From: Comamonas sp.
Lineage (GTDB): Bacteria > Pseudomonadota > Gammaproteobacteria > Burkholderiales > Burkholderiaceae_C
DNA: 64,000 nucleotides
Direction of reading: 5' to 3'
Assembly: GCA_028690035.1 (NCBI GenBank)
Contig: JAQVCA010000002.1
Coordinates: forward strand, 186,001-250,000
A model generated the notes under the pieces. The model searched no databases, was not told the DNA's origin, and saw only the letters and a list, made by a program, of their open reading frames with translations. The translations under genes were made by a program, and so were the position numbers. How positions within the stretch are numbered: position 1 is the stretch's first letter; every line of letters begins with the position of its first letter. Below are positions 8,900-17,335 of this stretch, one piece after another.

Positions 8900-10090
8900 A
8901 TGAGTAACTTCCACTGGAACGACCCTTTCCAACTCGATCAGCAACTCACCGAAGACGAGCGCATGATCCGCGACGCCGCGCGCAGCTACTGCCAGGACAA
9001 GCTGGCCCCGCGCGTGCAGGACATGTTCCGCCACGAAAAAACCGACATCTCCATCTTTCGCGAGATGGGCGAGCTGGGCCTGCTGGGCCCCACCATCCCC
9101 ACGCAGTACGGCGGCGCGGGCCTGAACTACGTCAGCTACGGCCTGGTGGCGCGCGAGATCGAGTGGGTCGATTCGGGCTACCGCTCCATGGCCAGCGTGC
9201 AATCGTCCCTGGTGATGGTGCCCATCAACACCTTTGGCACCGAAGCGCAAAAGCAAAAATACCTGCCCAAGCTGGCCACCGGTGAATACATCGGCTGCTT
9301 TGGCCTGACCGAGCCCGACCACGGCTCCGACCCCAGCAGCATGATAACGCGCGCCCAGAAAGTGGCCGGCGGCTACCAGCTCAGCGGCAGCAAGATGTGG
9401 ATCACCAACAGCCCTGTGGCCGATGTGTTTGTCGTCTGGGCCAAAGAGGTGTCCGAAAGCGGCGCTGTCGGCCCCATCCGCGGCTTCATTCTGGAAAAGG
9501 GCATGAAAGGGCTGTCGGCCCCGGCCATCCACGGCAAGGTGGGCCTGCGCGCCTCGGTCACGGGCGAGATCGTCATGGACCAGGTGTTTGTGCCCGAAGA
9601 GAACGCCTTCCCCGAAGTGCAGGGCCTGAAAGGCCCCTTCACCTGCCTGAACAGCGCGCGCTACGGCATCGCCTGGGGCGTCATGGGCGCCGCCGAGGCC
9701 TGCTGGCACACCGCACGCCAGTACACGCTGGACCGCAAGCAGTTTGGCCGCCCCCTGGCCGCCAACCAGCTGATCCAGAAAAAACTGGCCGACATGCAGA
9801 CCGAAATCACCCTGGGCCTGCAAGCGGCGCTGCGCGTGGGCCGCATGAAGGATGAGGGCCAGAACGTGGTGGAAATCACCTCGCTGATCAAGCGCAACAA
9901 CTGCGGCAAGGCGCTGGACATTTCCCGCATGGCGCGCGACATGCTGGGCGGCAACGGCATCAGCGACGAGTTCGGCGTGGCGCGCCACCTGGTGAACCTG
10001 GAGGTGGTCAACACCTACGAGGGCACGCACGACATCCACGCCCTGATCCTGGGCCGTGCGCAGACCGGCATTGCCGCGTTCTGCAACTAA
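8900..10090 (+). CDS. gcdH: Glutaryl-CoA dehydrogenase
   Basis: This 396-residue decarboxylating acyl-CoA dehydrogenase converts glutaryl-CoA to crotonyl-CoA and CO2. Family marks include the N-terminal [62 protein letters not shown], and the catalytic segment [17 protein letters not shown] with Glu in YEGT. The start at 8900 has GGAG 7 nt upstream; an earlier ATG at 8855 has no such site. Glutaryl-CoA is the expected product after one round of beta-oxidation of pimelyl-CoA, so the gene fits this operon. A hairpin element separates it from the next gene. Confidence 0.92.
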   Translation: MSNFHWNDPFQLDQQLTEDERMIRDAARSYCQDKLAPRVQDMFRHEKTDISIFREMGELGLLGPTIPTQYGGAGLNYVSYGLVAREIEWVDSGYRSMASVQSSLVMVPINTFGTEAQKQKYLPKLATGEYIGCFGLTEPDHGSDPSSMITRAQKVAGGYQLSGSKMWITNSPVADVFVVWAKEVSESGAVGPIRGFILEKGMKGLSAPAIHGKVGLRASVTGEIVMDQVFVPEENAFPEVQGLKGPFTCLNSARYGIAWGVMGAAEACWHTARQYTLDRKQFGRPLAANQLIQKKLADMQTEITLGLQAALRVGRMKDEGQNVVEITSLIKRNNCGKALDISRMARDMLGGNGISDEFGVARHLVNLEVVNTYEGTHDIHALILGRAQTGIAAFCN

Positions 10091-10105
10091 GCCACTGCAT
10101 AAACC

Positions 10106-10192
10106 ATAGCTTTTACCGCTTGATAGACAAAGGTTTCAGATGCTTTCATATCTAAAACACTTACCAAACAAGCGGTAACAGCTATTTTTTTT
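10106..10192 (+). repeat. Extragenic hairpin element, copy 1
   Basis: This is a long imperfect hairpin: ATAGCT (10106-10111) pairs with AGCTAT (10180-10185), and TTACCGCTTG (10113-10122) pairs perfectly with CAAGCGGTAA (10169-10178). It ends in an 8-nt T run. It belongs to a family found at about eleven sites in this window. Its T run could partly terminate or stabilise the operon mRNA between gcdH and the fusion gene. Confidence 0.8.
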
Positions 10193-10204
10193 GAGACTGC
10201 ACCC

Positions 10205-12298
10205 ATGACCAGCGACAGCGACACCGACCACACCGCCCCCGCCATTCAGACCAGCCGCACCGATGGCGTGCTGGTCATTGAAATCTGCAACCCCCCGGTG
10301 AATGCCGCCTCGGCCGCGGTGCGCCAGGGCCTGGTCGCTGCGCTGCAGACGCTGCAGGCGGATGCCGATCTGCAGGCTGGCGTGCTCATGGGCGCGGGCA
10401 ACACCTTTGTGGCAGGTTCTGACCTGCGCGAATTTGGCCAGCCCATGCAGCACCCGCAGCTGCCCGCCGTGATTGCCGCCATCGAGCAATGCAGCAAGCC
10501 CGTGGTGGCGGCCCTGCACGGCGCAGCGCTGGGCGGCGGGCTGGAGCTGGCGCTGGGCTGCGATGCCCGCGTGGCCCAGGCCGGCACCCAGCTGGGTCTG
10601 CCCGAGGTGACGCTGGGCATCATCCCCGGCGCCGGTGGCACCCAGCGCCTGCCCCGGCGCACCGGGCTGCTGCAGGCCATCCCCCTGATCTGCCGTGGCG
10701 AGCGCTTTGCCGCCGCGCAGGCGCTCAAGCTGCGCCTGGTCGATGCCGTGGTGGACCAAGACGCCGACCTGCGCGCCCACGCCATCGCCCATGCCCTGGG
10801 CCTGCAGGGGCGCAAACAGCGCATCCGCGACGAGGCCGTGCCCGCCGAGGATGCCGCCCAGATTGCCGCCGCCGAACAGGCCGCGCTGCGTGCGGGCAAG
10901 CACCAGCCCGCCGTGGTCGCCGCCATTGCCGCGCTGCAAGACAGCGCCCGCCTGCCCTTTGACGAGGCCCTGGCGCGCGAGCGCGCCGCGTTCGAGGCCC
11001 TGCGCCTGTCCCCGCAGGCCCTGGCCCTGCGCCACCTGTTCTTTGCCGAGCGCGAAGCCACCCGCCCGCCCGCGCAATGGGCCAAAGCGCCCGATGCCGC
11101 ACCGCGCGCCGTGCAGACCGTGGCCGTGATTGGCGCGGGCACCATGGGCACGGGCATTGCCATTGCCGCCCTGGGCGCAGGGCTGCAGGTGGTGCTGCTG
11201 GAGCAAACCCCCGAAGCCCTGGACACGGGCCTGCAGCGCATCACCAGCCACTACGCCGGCCGCGTGCAGGCGGGCAAGATGGGCGCCGCCCAGGCCAGCG
11301 CCGAGCAAGAGCGCCTACACGGCAGCTGCCACTGGCCCGACATTGCGCGCGCCGATCTGGTGATCGAGGCCGTGTTTGAAGACCTGGCCGTCAAGCAGCA
11401 GGTGTTCCGCCAGATCGACCAGCATGCGCGCGCCGGTGCGGTGCTGGCCACCAACACCTCGTACCTGGATGTGGATGCCATTGCGCGCAGCACCCAGCGC
11501 CCGCAGGATGTGCTGGGCCTGCATTTCTTCAGTCCGGCCAACGTCATGAAGCTGCTCGAAGTGGTGCAAGGCAGCGACAGCACCCCCGACGTCCTGGCCA
11601 CCGGCCTGCAACTGGGCCGGCGCCTGGGCAAGCTGCCCGTGCTGTGCCGCAACGCCTTTGGCTTTATCGGCAACCGCATCTACAACGCCTACCGCCGCCA
11701 GTGCGAGTTCATGCTCGAAGACGGCGCCTGGCCCGAGGACGTGGACCAGGCCATGCAGGCCTTTGGCATGGCCATGGGGCCATTTGCCGTGGCCGACCTC
11801 TCGGGTCTGGACATTGCCTGGCGCATGCGCAAGGCCCAGGCGGCCACGCGCGATCCGCGCGAGCGCTATGTGGACATTCTGGATACGCTGTGCGAACAAG
11901 GCCGCCTAGGGCGCAAGAGCGGCGCGGGCTACTACACCTATGCCGACGGAAAGCACAACCCGGTCAGCGACGACACCGTGCGCGCCGTGATTGCCGACGC
12001 CTCGGCGCGGCGCGGCATCGCGCGCAAAGCCATTGGTCCCACCACCATCCAGCGCCGCGCGCTGCTGGCCATGGCCAACGAAGCGGCCTTGCTGCTGGCC
12101 CAGGGCGTGGCCCTGCGCGCCAGCGACATCGACGTGGTGCTGGCGCATGGCTACGGTTTTCCGCGCTGGGAAGGCGGCCCGGTGTTCTGGACACGCCAGC
12201 AAGACCTGGCCACCCTGACCCGGGAGCTGCAGGCCCTGGCGCAGGAGTGCGGCCACGGCTTTGTGGTCGGTGATCTGTCGATTCTGTTGCAACCCTGA
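10205..12298 (+). CDS. Enoyl-CoA hydratase / 3-hydroxyacyl-CoA dehydrogenase fusion
   Basis: This is a FadB-like multifunctional beta-oxidation protein of 697 residues. The crotonase domain comes first (about residues 10-200), with the oxyanion loop in HGAALGGGLELAL and both catalytic glutamates in place (GGLELA and LPEVTLGIIPGAGGTQRL). The NAD-binding dehydrogenase domain follows, with GAGTMG at residues 310-315, the HFFSPANVMKLLEVV segment, and two C-terminal helical domains. It should hydrate enoyl-CoAs and oxidise the 3-hydroxyacyl-CoA. No separate cyclohex-1-enecarboxyl-CoA hydratase (BadK) is encoded here, so its hydratase half may serve the ring intermediate too. It overlaps the thiolase by 1 nt (TGATG). 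Confidence 0.88.
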   Translation: MTSDSDTDHTAPAIQTSRTDGVLVIEICNPPVNAASAAVRQGLVAALQTLQADADLQAGVLMGAGNTFVAGSDLREFGQPMQHPQLPAVIAAIEQCSKPVVAALHGAALGGGLELALGCDARVAQAGTQLGLPEVTLGIIPGAGGTQRLPRRTGLLQAIPLICRGERFAAAQALKLRLVDAVVDQDADLRAHAIAHALGLQGRKQRIRDEAVPAEDAAQIAAAEQAALRAGKHQPAVVAAIAALQDSARLPFDEALARERAAFEALRLSPQALALRHLFFAEREATRPPAQWAKAPDAAPRAVQTVAVIGAGTMGTGIAIAALGAGLQVVLLEQTPEALDTGLQRITSHYAGRVQAGKMGAAQASAEQERLHGSCHWPDIARADLVIEAVFEDLAVKQQVFRQIDQHARAGAVLATNTSYLDVDAIARSTQRPQDVLGLHFFSPANVMKLLEVVQGSDSTPDVLATGLQLGRRLGKLPVLCRNAFGFIGNRIYNAYRRQCEFMLEDGAWPEDVDQAMQAFGMAMGPFAVADLSGLDIAWRMRKAQAATRDPRERYVDILDTLCEQGRLGRKSGAGYYTYADGKHNPVSDDTVRAVIADASARRGIARKAIGPTTIQRRALLAMANEAALLLAQGVALRASDIDVVLAHGYGFPRWEGGPVFWTRQQDLATLTRELQALAQECGHGFVVGDLSILLQP

Positions 12299-13533
12299 TG
12301 CTGAAAGGCTTTGCCACCATGCCCCGCTCTACCCCCGACGCATTCATCTGCGATGCCATCCGCACCCCCATTGGCCGCTACGGTGGCGCCCTCAGCACGG
12401 TGCGCACCGACGATCTGGCCGCCCTGCCCATCAGGGCGCTGATGCAGCGCAACCCCCACGTCGATTGGGCCGCCGTCAGCGATGTGCTCTACGGCTGCGC
12501 CAACCAGGCCGGCGAAGACAACCGCAACGTGGCGCACATGGCCAGCCTGCTGGCCGGTTTGCCCGTCGAGGTGCCCGGTGCCACCATCAACCGCCTGTGC
12601 GGCTCGGGCATGGACGCCGTGGGCAGCGCTGCACGCGCCATCCAGGCCGGTGCCGCCGGCCTGATGATTGCCGGTGGCGTCGAGAGCATGAGCCGCGCCC
12701 CGTTTGTCATGCCCAAGGCCGACAGTGCTTTCAGCCGCACCAACGCCGTGTACGACACGACGATCGGCTGGCGATTTGTCAACCAGCTGATGAAAGAAAA
12801 ATACGGCATCGATTCCATGCCCGAAACCGCCGAGAACGTGGCCCGGGAGTTTGGCATCGAGCGCGCCGCGCAAGACCGCATGGCCCTGGCCAGCCAGACC
12901 AAGGCCCTGGCGGCGCAGCAGGCGGGCCATCTGGCGCGCGAGATCGTGCCCGTGACCATTGCGCAAAAGAAGGGCGATCCCATCGTCGTCAGCCAGGACG
13001 AGCACCCGCGCGCCACCAGCCTGGAGGCACTGGCCAAGTTGAAGGGCGTGGTGCGCCCTGATGGCAGCGTGACCGCCGGCAACGCCAGCGGGGTGAACGA
13101 CGGTGCCTGCGCCCTGCTGCTGGCCGACGAGGCGCGTGCGGTGCAGTACGGCCTGACGCCGCGCGCCCGCGTGCTGGGCATGGCCACCGCCGGGGTCGCG
13201 CCGCGCATCATGGGCATCGGCCCCGTGCCGGCCACGCAGAAAGTGCTCGCCCTGACCGGCCTGACGCTGGCCCAGCTGGATGTGATCGAGCTCAACGAAG
13301 CCTTTGCCGCGCAGGGCCTGGCCGTGCTGCGCCAGCTGGGCCTGCAAGACGACGACGAGCGCGTCAACGCCTGGGGCGGTGCCATTGCCCTGGGCCACCC
13401 GCTGGGCGCCAGCGGCGCGCGTCTGGCCACCACGGCCGTGAACCGTTTGCATGCCAGCGGCGGCCACTACGCGCTGTGTACCATGTGCATCGGCGTGGGC
13501 CAGGGCATCGCCCTGGTGCTGGAGCGCGTGTGA
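12298..13533 (+). CDS. Acetyl-CoA acyltransferase (thiolase)
   Basis: This 411-residue thiolase of the PcaF/FadA type cleaves 3-ketoacyl-CoA. Motifs are the AIRTPIGRYGGAL start, the nucleophilic Cys in NRLCGSGMDAV, GGVESMSRAPFVM, NEAFAAQ, the GHPLGASGAR His motif and the C-terminal catalytic Cys in CTMCIGVGQG. In this operon it would release acetyl-CoA from 3-ketopimelyl-CoA and from acetoacetyl-CoA. The ATG at 12298 overlaps the upstream stop; an ATG at 12319 with AAAGG upstream is an alternative. ETF:quinone oxidoreductase starts 1 nt after its stop codon. Confidence 0.93.
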   Translation: MLKGFATMPRSTPDAFICDAIRTPIGRYGGALSTVRTDDLAALPIRALMQRNPHVDWAAVSDVLYGCANQAGEDNRNVAHMASLLAGLPVEVPGATINRLCGSGMDAVGSAARAIQAGAAGLMIAGGVESMSRAPFVMPKADSAFSRTNAVYDTTIGWRFVNQLMKEKYGIDSMPETAENVAREFGIERAAQDRMALASQTKALAAQQAGHLAREIVPVTIAQKKGDPIVVSQDEHPRATSLEALAKLKGVVRPDGSVTAGNASGVNDGACALLLADEARAVQYGLTPRARVLGMATAGVAPRIMGIGPVPATQKVLALTGLTLAQLDVIELNEAFAAQGLAVLRQLGLQDDDERVNAWGGAIALGHPLGASGARLATTAVNRLHASGGHYALCTMCIGVGQGIALVLERV

Positions 13534-13534
13534 C

Positions 13535-15235
13535 ATGACGCATCCCGACATCCTGCGCGCCCATGGCCCGCGTGAAGCCATGGAGTACGACGTGGTCGTC
13601 GTGGGCGGCGGCCCCGGCGGCCTGGCCACGGCCATCCGCATCAAGCAGCTGGCGGCCCAGCACGGCCAGGAGCTCTCGGTGGTGGTGCTGGAAAAAGGCT
13701 CCGAACCCGGGGCGCACATCCTCTCGGGCGCCATCATGGACCCCCGGGCGCTGACCGAGCTCATCCCCGACTGGCACGCCCAGGGCGCACCGCTGACCCA
13801 GCCGGTGACCGACGAGGCCTACAGCTTCCTGAGCGCCACCTCGGCCTGGCGCGTGCCCCACCTGTTGCTGCCGCCCTTTGCGCACAACCACGGCAACTAC
13901 ATCGTGCGCCTGGGCGATGTGACCAAGTGGCTGGCCGAGCAGGCCGAAGCGCTGGGCGTGGAAATCTTTCCCGGTTTTGCCGGGGCCGAAGTGCTGTACA
14001 GCGACGACGGTGCCGTGCGCGGCGTGGCCACGGGCGATATGGGCATCGGCAAGGATGGCCAGCCCACCGAGAACTTCCAGCTGGGCATGGAGCTGCTGGG
14101 CAAATACACCATCTTTGCCGAGGGCGCGCGTGGCCACCTGGGCAAGCAGGTGATCGCCAGGTTCGGGCTTGACGCCGGGTGCGATCCGCAAAGCTTTGGC
14201 CTGGGCATCAAAGAGCTGTGGGAGATCGATCCCGCGCGCCATCGCCCCGGCTTTGTCATGCACACCGCCGGCTGGCCCATGGACAGCGACACCTACGGCG
14301 GCGCCTTCCTCTACCACCTGGAGGGCAACAAGGTGGCGCTGGGCTTTGTCACCGGCCTGGGCTACAGCAACCCCTACCTGAGTCCGTTCGAGGAATTTCA
14401 GCGCTGGAAGACGCACCCCAACATCCGCTGGTATTTTGAAAATGCCCAGGGCGAGATCACCGCCAAACGCCTGTCGTATGGTGCGCGCGCCATCAATGCC
14501 AGCGGCCTCAACGCGCTGCCGCAGTTCGTCTGCCCGGGTGGTGCGCTGGTTGGGTGCGACGCGGGCTTTTTGAACGTCAGCCGCATCAAGGGCAGCCACG
14601 CCGCCATCAAGACCGGCATGCTGGCGGGCGAAGCGGCCTTTGCCGCCCTGGTGGCCGGGCGCCAGCACGATGTGCTGCACGACTACCCCGCCGCCTTTGA
14701 AGCCAGCTGGCTCTACGACGAGCTGTACCGCGACCGCAACTTCAAGAACTGGTTCAAGTACGGCCTGGGCGTGGGCACGCTGATGAATGGCCTGGAGCAG
14801 CTGGTGCTGCGCGGCCATGCGCCCTGGACGCTGCGCCGCACCAAGGCCGACCACGAATACCTCAAGCCGGCCAGCCAGTGCCCGCCCATCGACTACCCCA
14901 AGCCCGATGGCCAGCTCACCTTCGATCGCCTCAGCAGCGTGTTCATCAGCAACACCAACCACGAAGAGCAGCAGCCCGCGCACCTGACGCTGAAAGACGC
15001 CAGCGTGCCCGTGCGCATCAACCTGGCGCAATACGCCGGGCCCGAGACGCGCTACTGCCCCGCCGGGGTGTACGAGTTTGTGCCCGATGAGGCCCTGGGT
15101 GGTCAGGCCCAGCGCCTGCAGATCAACGCGCAAAACTGTGTGCACTGCAAGACCTGCGACATCAAAGACCCGACGCAAAACATCGTCTGGGTCACGCCCG
15201 AGGGCGGCGGCGGGCCCAACTACGCGGGCATGTGA
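13535..15235 (+). CDS. Electron transfer flavoprotein:ubiquinone oxidoreductase
   Basis: This is a 566-residue membrane-associated flavoprotein. It takes electrons from ETF, reduced by acyl-CoA dehydrogenases, and passes them to ubiquinone. An FAD-binding VVVVGGGPGGLATA motif lies near residue 18. The C-terminal [4Fe-4S] cysteines are in RYCPAGVYEF and CVHCKTC. Three dehydrogenases in this locus (AliB, the 7644 enzyme and GcdH) would all feed it. The ETF subunits themselves are not in the window. The gene follows the thiolase by 1 nt and closes the operon at a terminator. An internal ATG at 13580 is a possible alternative start. Confidence 0.93.
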   Translation: MTHPDILRAHGPREAMEYDVVVVGGGPGGLATAIRIKQLAAQHGQELSVVVLEKGSEPGAHILSGAIMDPRALTELIPDWHAQGAPLTQPVTDEAYSFLSATSAWRVPHLLLPPFAHNHGNYIVRLGDVTKWLAEQAEALGVEIFPGFAGAEVLYSDDGAVRGVATGDMGIGKDGQPTENFQLGMELLGKYTIFAEGARGHLGKQVIARFGLDAGCDPQSFGLGIKELWEIDPARHRPGFVMHTAGWPMDSDTYGGAFLYHLEGNKVALGFVTGLGYSNPYLSPFEEFQRWKTHPNIRWYFENAQGEITAKRLSYGARAINASGLNALPQFVCPGGALVGCDAGFLNVSRIKGSHAAIKTGMLAGEAAFAALVAGRQHDVLHDYPAAFEASWLYDELYRDRNFKNWFKYGLGVGTLMNGLEQLVLRGHAPWTLRRTKADHEYLKPASQCPPIDYPKPDGQLTFDRLSSVFISNTNHEEQQPAHLTLKDASVPVRINLAQYAGPETRYCPAGVYEFVPDEALGGQAQRLQINAQNCVHCKTCDIKDPTQNIVWVTPEGGGGPNYAGM

Positions 15236-15322
15236 CAGCGCACCGACGGCACAAACCGCACAGGAGTCCTGCCAACTGCTGTTGGTCTAGTTTCATCAGG
15301 GTGCTATCTCTTGGATAGCTTG

Positions 15323-15357
15323 CGGCGCTTTCCCCATAAGGGAAGCGCCGTTTTTTT
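15323..15357 (+). terminator. Terminator of the badH-to-ETF-QO operon
   Basis: A G+C-rich stem CGGCGCT/AGCGCCG is extended by TCCC/GGGA and followed by seven T residues. It separates the operon from the convergent badR-like gene. The sequence just upstream (ATAGCTTG) resembles the hairpin-element family. Confidence 0.88.
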
Positions 15358-15365
15358 ATTGTTTT

Positions 15366-15923
15366 TTAGAGTGTGCTGCCCACCTCGGACGACGCGGGCA
15401 CCGGGGTCTCGTCCATGTCGGACTCGGTGGGGCCGTGCACCCAATCCTCATCAATGCGCTGCATGTTGCCCAGCATTTTGAGCAGGTAGTGCAGCGTGTG
15501 CGTGATGTCGTTGATGGAAAAGTCGCCCAGGATGTCCTGGTAGTAGGTGCGGATTTTGGGCTGCGCCAGCACCTCCCACACATGCTGGCCCGAGGGCGTC
15601 ATCGTCACCAGACGCGAGCGGCGGTCGCGCGCATCGGGCAGCACGGCGACATGGCCGTCGCGCTCCATGCGGCCAATCAGACCCGACAGATTCTGGCGGC
15701 TGACCATCAGGTAGCGCGCCAGATCGCCCATGCTCATACCGCCCTGGGCCTGCGGACGCGACAAAGCGCCCAGCACCGCCCATTGCTGCGTGGTCAGGCC
15801 TTCTGCTTCCACCGCCCTGGTGCCGGTTTTATGCAACATGTTTGCACACTGATAGAGCCGAAAGAACAAGCGGTTGGCCAGTTCCATCTTGACAGAATCT
15901 TCAACATTCGCAGGGTTAACCAT
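15366..15923 (-). CDS. badR: MarR-family regulator, BadR-like
   Basis: This is a 185-residue winged-helix regulator. It shows the MarR core: RLYQCANMLHKTGTRAVEAEGLTTQQWAVLGAL, then the recognition region MGDLARYLMVSRQNLSGLIGRMERDG and the wing DARDRRSRLVTMTPSG. In R. palustris, BadR is a MarR-type repressor of cyclohexanecarboxylate genes relieved by 2-ketocyclohexanecarboxyl-CoA. Position between the two catabolic arms and divergence from aliB support the same role here. The second ATG (15923) was chosen because AGGAG lies 6 nt upstream; the ATG at 15929 touches that site. The tail after residue 165 is acidic and polar. Confidence 0.8.
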   Translation of the reverse strand: MVNPANVEDSVKMELANRLFFRLYQCANMLHKTGTRAVEAEGLTTQQWAVLGALSRPQAQGGMSMGDLARYLMVSRQNLSGLIGRMERDGHVAVLPDARDRRSRLVTMTPSGQHVWEVLAQPKIRTYYQDILGDFSINDITHTLHYLLKMLGNMQRIDEDWVHGPTESDMDETPVPASSEVGSTL

Positions 15924-15966
15924 GATCATCTCCTGTGTTTTGAGCCTTGCGCTGCACAGACTCCAT

Positions 15967-16060
15967 CTCTAGAATTTTGGTAAACATATTTACTTAATGT
16001 GCTGCACACCAGCAGCATCATCGGCCAACTTGGTCACTCTAGCAAACCACGGGAGATGCA
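15967..16060. promoter_or_regulatory. Regulatory region B (badR/aliB intergenic operator)
   Basis: This is the second copy of the block at 5923-6016. The dyad GTAAA-N4-TTTAC is at 15980-15993; the TGCTGC/GCAGCA and GGCCAA/TTGG dyads and the GGGAG ribosome site are also kept. Lying between divergent badR and aliB, it can serve both autoregulation and control of the uptake and activation arm. Confidence 0.72.
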
Positions 16061-17218
16061 ATGCAACCCAATCCCTACCTCACCGAAGATCTGCAGGCAC
16101 TGGCCGAAACCGCACGCCGCTTTGCCACCGAGCGCGTGGCCCCCGGCTTTCTGGAGCGCGACCAGACGCGCGACCTGAACCGCGCGCTGCTGCGCGAAAT
16201 GGGCAGCCTGGGCTTTATCTGCCCGGAACTGCCCGAAGCCTTTGGCGGCCTGGGCATGGGCTGCCTGGCCGCAGGTGTGATCCATGAGGAAATCGCCCGC
16301 GCCGACCTGAGCTTTTCGTACCTGAACCTGCTGGCCTCGCTCAACGGGCAAATTCTGTCCAAGTACGGCGACCCGGCCGTGGTCGGCCCCTGGCTGCAAA
16401 AACTGGTGGCCGGCGAGGCCATCTGCTGCATCGCACTGACCGAGCCACGCGGCGGCTCCGACGCGGCCAACCTGCGCTTGAAAATCGAGCGCGACGGCGA
16501 TTTTTACGTCATCAACGGCGAAAAAACCTCCATCTCGGCCGCCGACCAGGCCGACATTGCCGTGGTCTTTGGCCGCACCGGCACCCCCGAATCCAAGGCC
16601 CATGGCGTCACGGCGCTGCTGGTGCCCATGGACACCCCCGGCATCACCACCAACCGCTTCGACTGCCATGGCCAGCGCGCCATTGGCCGGGGCTCGATCT
16701 TCTTCGAGAACGTGCGCGTGCCCGTGAGCCACCGCCTGGGCGACGAGAACAAGGGCTTTGTGCAGGTGATGCACGGCTTTGACTTCTCGCGCTCGCTCAT
16801 TGGCCTGCAGGTGCTGGCCGTGGCGCGCGTGGCGCTGGACGAAACCTGGGCATACATCACCCAGCGCGAGGCCTTTGGCCAGCCGCTGTCGGCCTTCCAG
16901 GGCGTGACGCACCCGCTGGCGCAGTACGACACCGAGGTCGAAGGCGCGCGCCTGCTGTGCCTGCAGGGATTGTGGCTCAAAGACCAGGGCCTGCCCCACA
17001 CCGCCGAGGCCGGCATGGCCAAGTGGTGGGGCCCCAAGCTGGCCTACGACGTGATCCACCAGTGCCTGCTGTGCTACGGCCACGGCGGTTACGACCGTGG
17101 CCTGATGGAACAGCGCCTGCGCGATGTGCTGGGCTTCCAGATTGGCGATGGCACGGCGCAGATCATGAAAACCATCATCGCGCGCACCCGTGCAGGCCGC
17201 CAGTTCGTGCCCGCATAA
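16061..17218 (+). CDS. aliB: Cyclohexanecarboxyl-CoA dehydrogenase
   Basis: This 385-residue acyl-CoA dehydrogenase introduces the 1,2 double bond into cyclohexanecarboxyl-CoA, the step after activation by AliA. Visible marks are CCIALTEPRGGSDAANL, KTSISAADQADIAVVFGRTG, REAFGQPLSAFQGV and CYGHGGYDRGLMEQRLRDVLGFQIGDGTAQIMK. In the last motif the usual catalytic Glu of YEGT is Asp (D363 in GDGT). I recall that cyclohexanecarboxyl-CoA dehydrogenases of anaerobes use aspartate as base, which agrees with the assignment. The start at 16061 has GGGAG upstream, within a region nearly identical to the badH leader. A hairpin element separates it from aliA. Confidence 0.82.
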   Translation: MQPNPYLTEDLQALAETARRFATERVAPGFLERDQTRDLNRALLREMGSLGFICPELPEAFGGLGMGCLAAGVIHEEIARADLSFSYLNLLASLNGQILSKYGDPAVVGPWLQKLVAGEAICCIALTEPRGGSDAANLRLKIERDGDFYVINGEKTSISAADQADIAVVFGRTGTPESKAHGVTALLVPMDTPGITTNRFDCHGQRAIGRGSIFFENVRVPVSHRLGDENKGFVQVMHGFDFSRSLIGLQVLAVARVALDETWAYITQREAFGQPLSAFQGVTHPLAQYDTEVEGARLLCLQGLWLKDQGLPHTAEAGMAKWWGPKLAYDVIHQCLLCYGHGGYDRGLMEQRLRDVLGFQIGDGTAQIMKTIIARTRAGRQFVPA

Positions 17219-17223
17219 AAAGC

Positions 17224-17309
17224 ATAGCTGGTAGCGCTTTGCACATAAGGATTTCACTAAAAAAACACATTGAAATCCTTTCATATCAAGCGCCAGCAGC
17301 TCTTTTTTT
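17224..17309 (+). repeat. Extragenic hairpin element, copy 2
   Basis: The outer arms are ATAGCTGGTAGCGCTT and TCAAGCGCCAGCAGCT. The inner arms AAGGATTTCA and TGAAATCCTT are perfectly complementary over 10 bp. A T run ends it. It lies in the 117-nt space between aliB and aliA. Confidence 0.8.
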
Positions 17310-17335
17310 CATAACTACATTCCGGAGACACCCCC

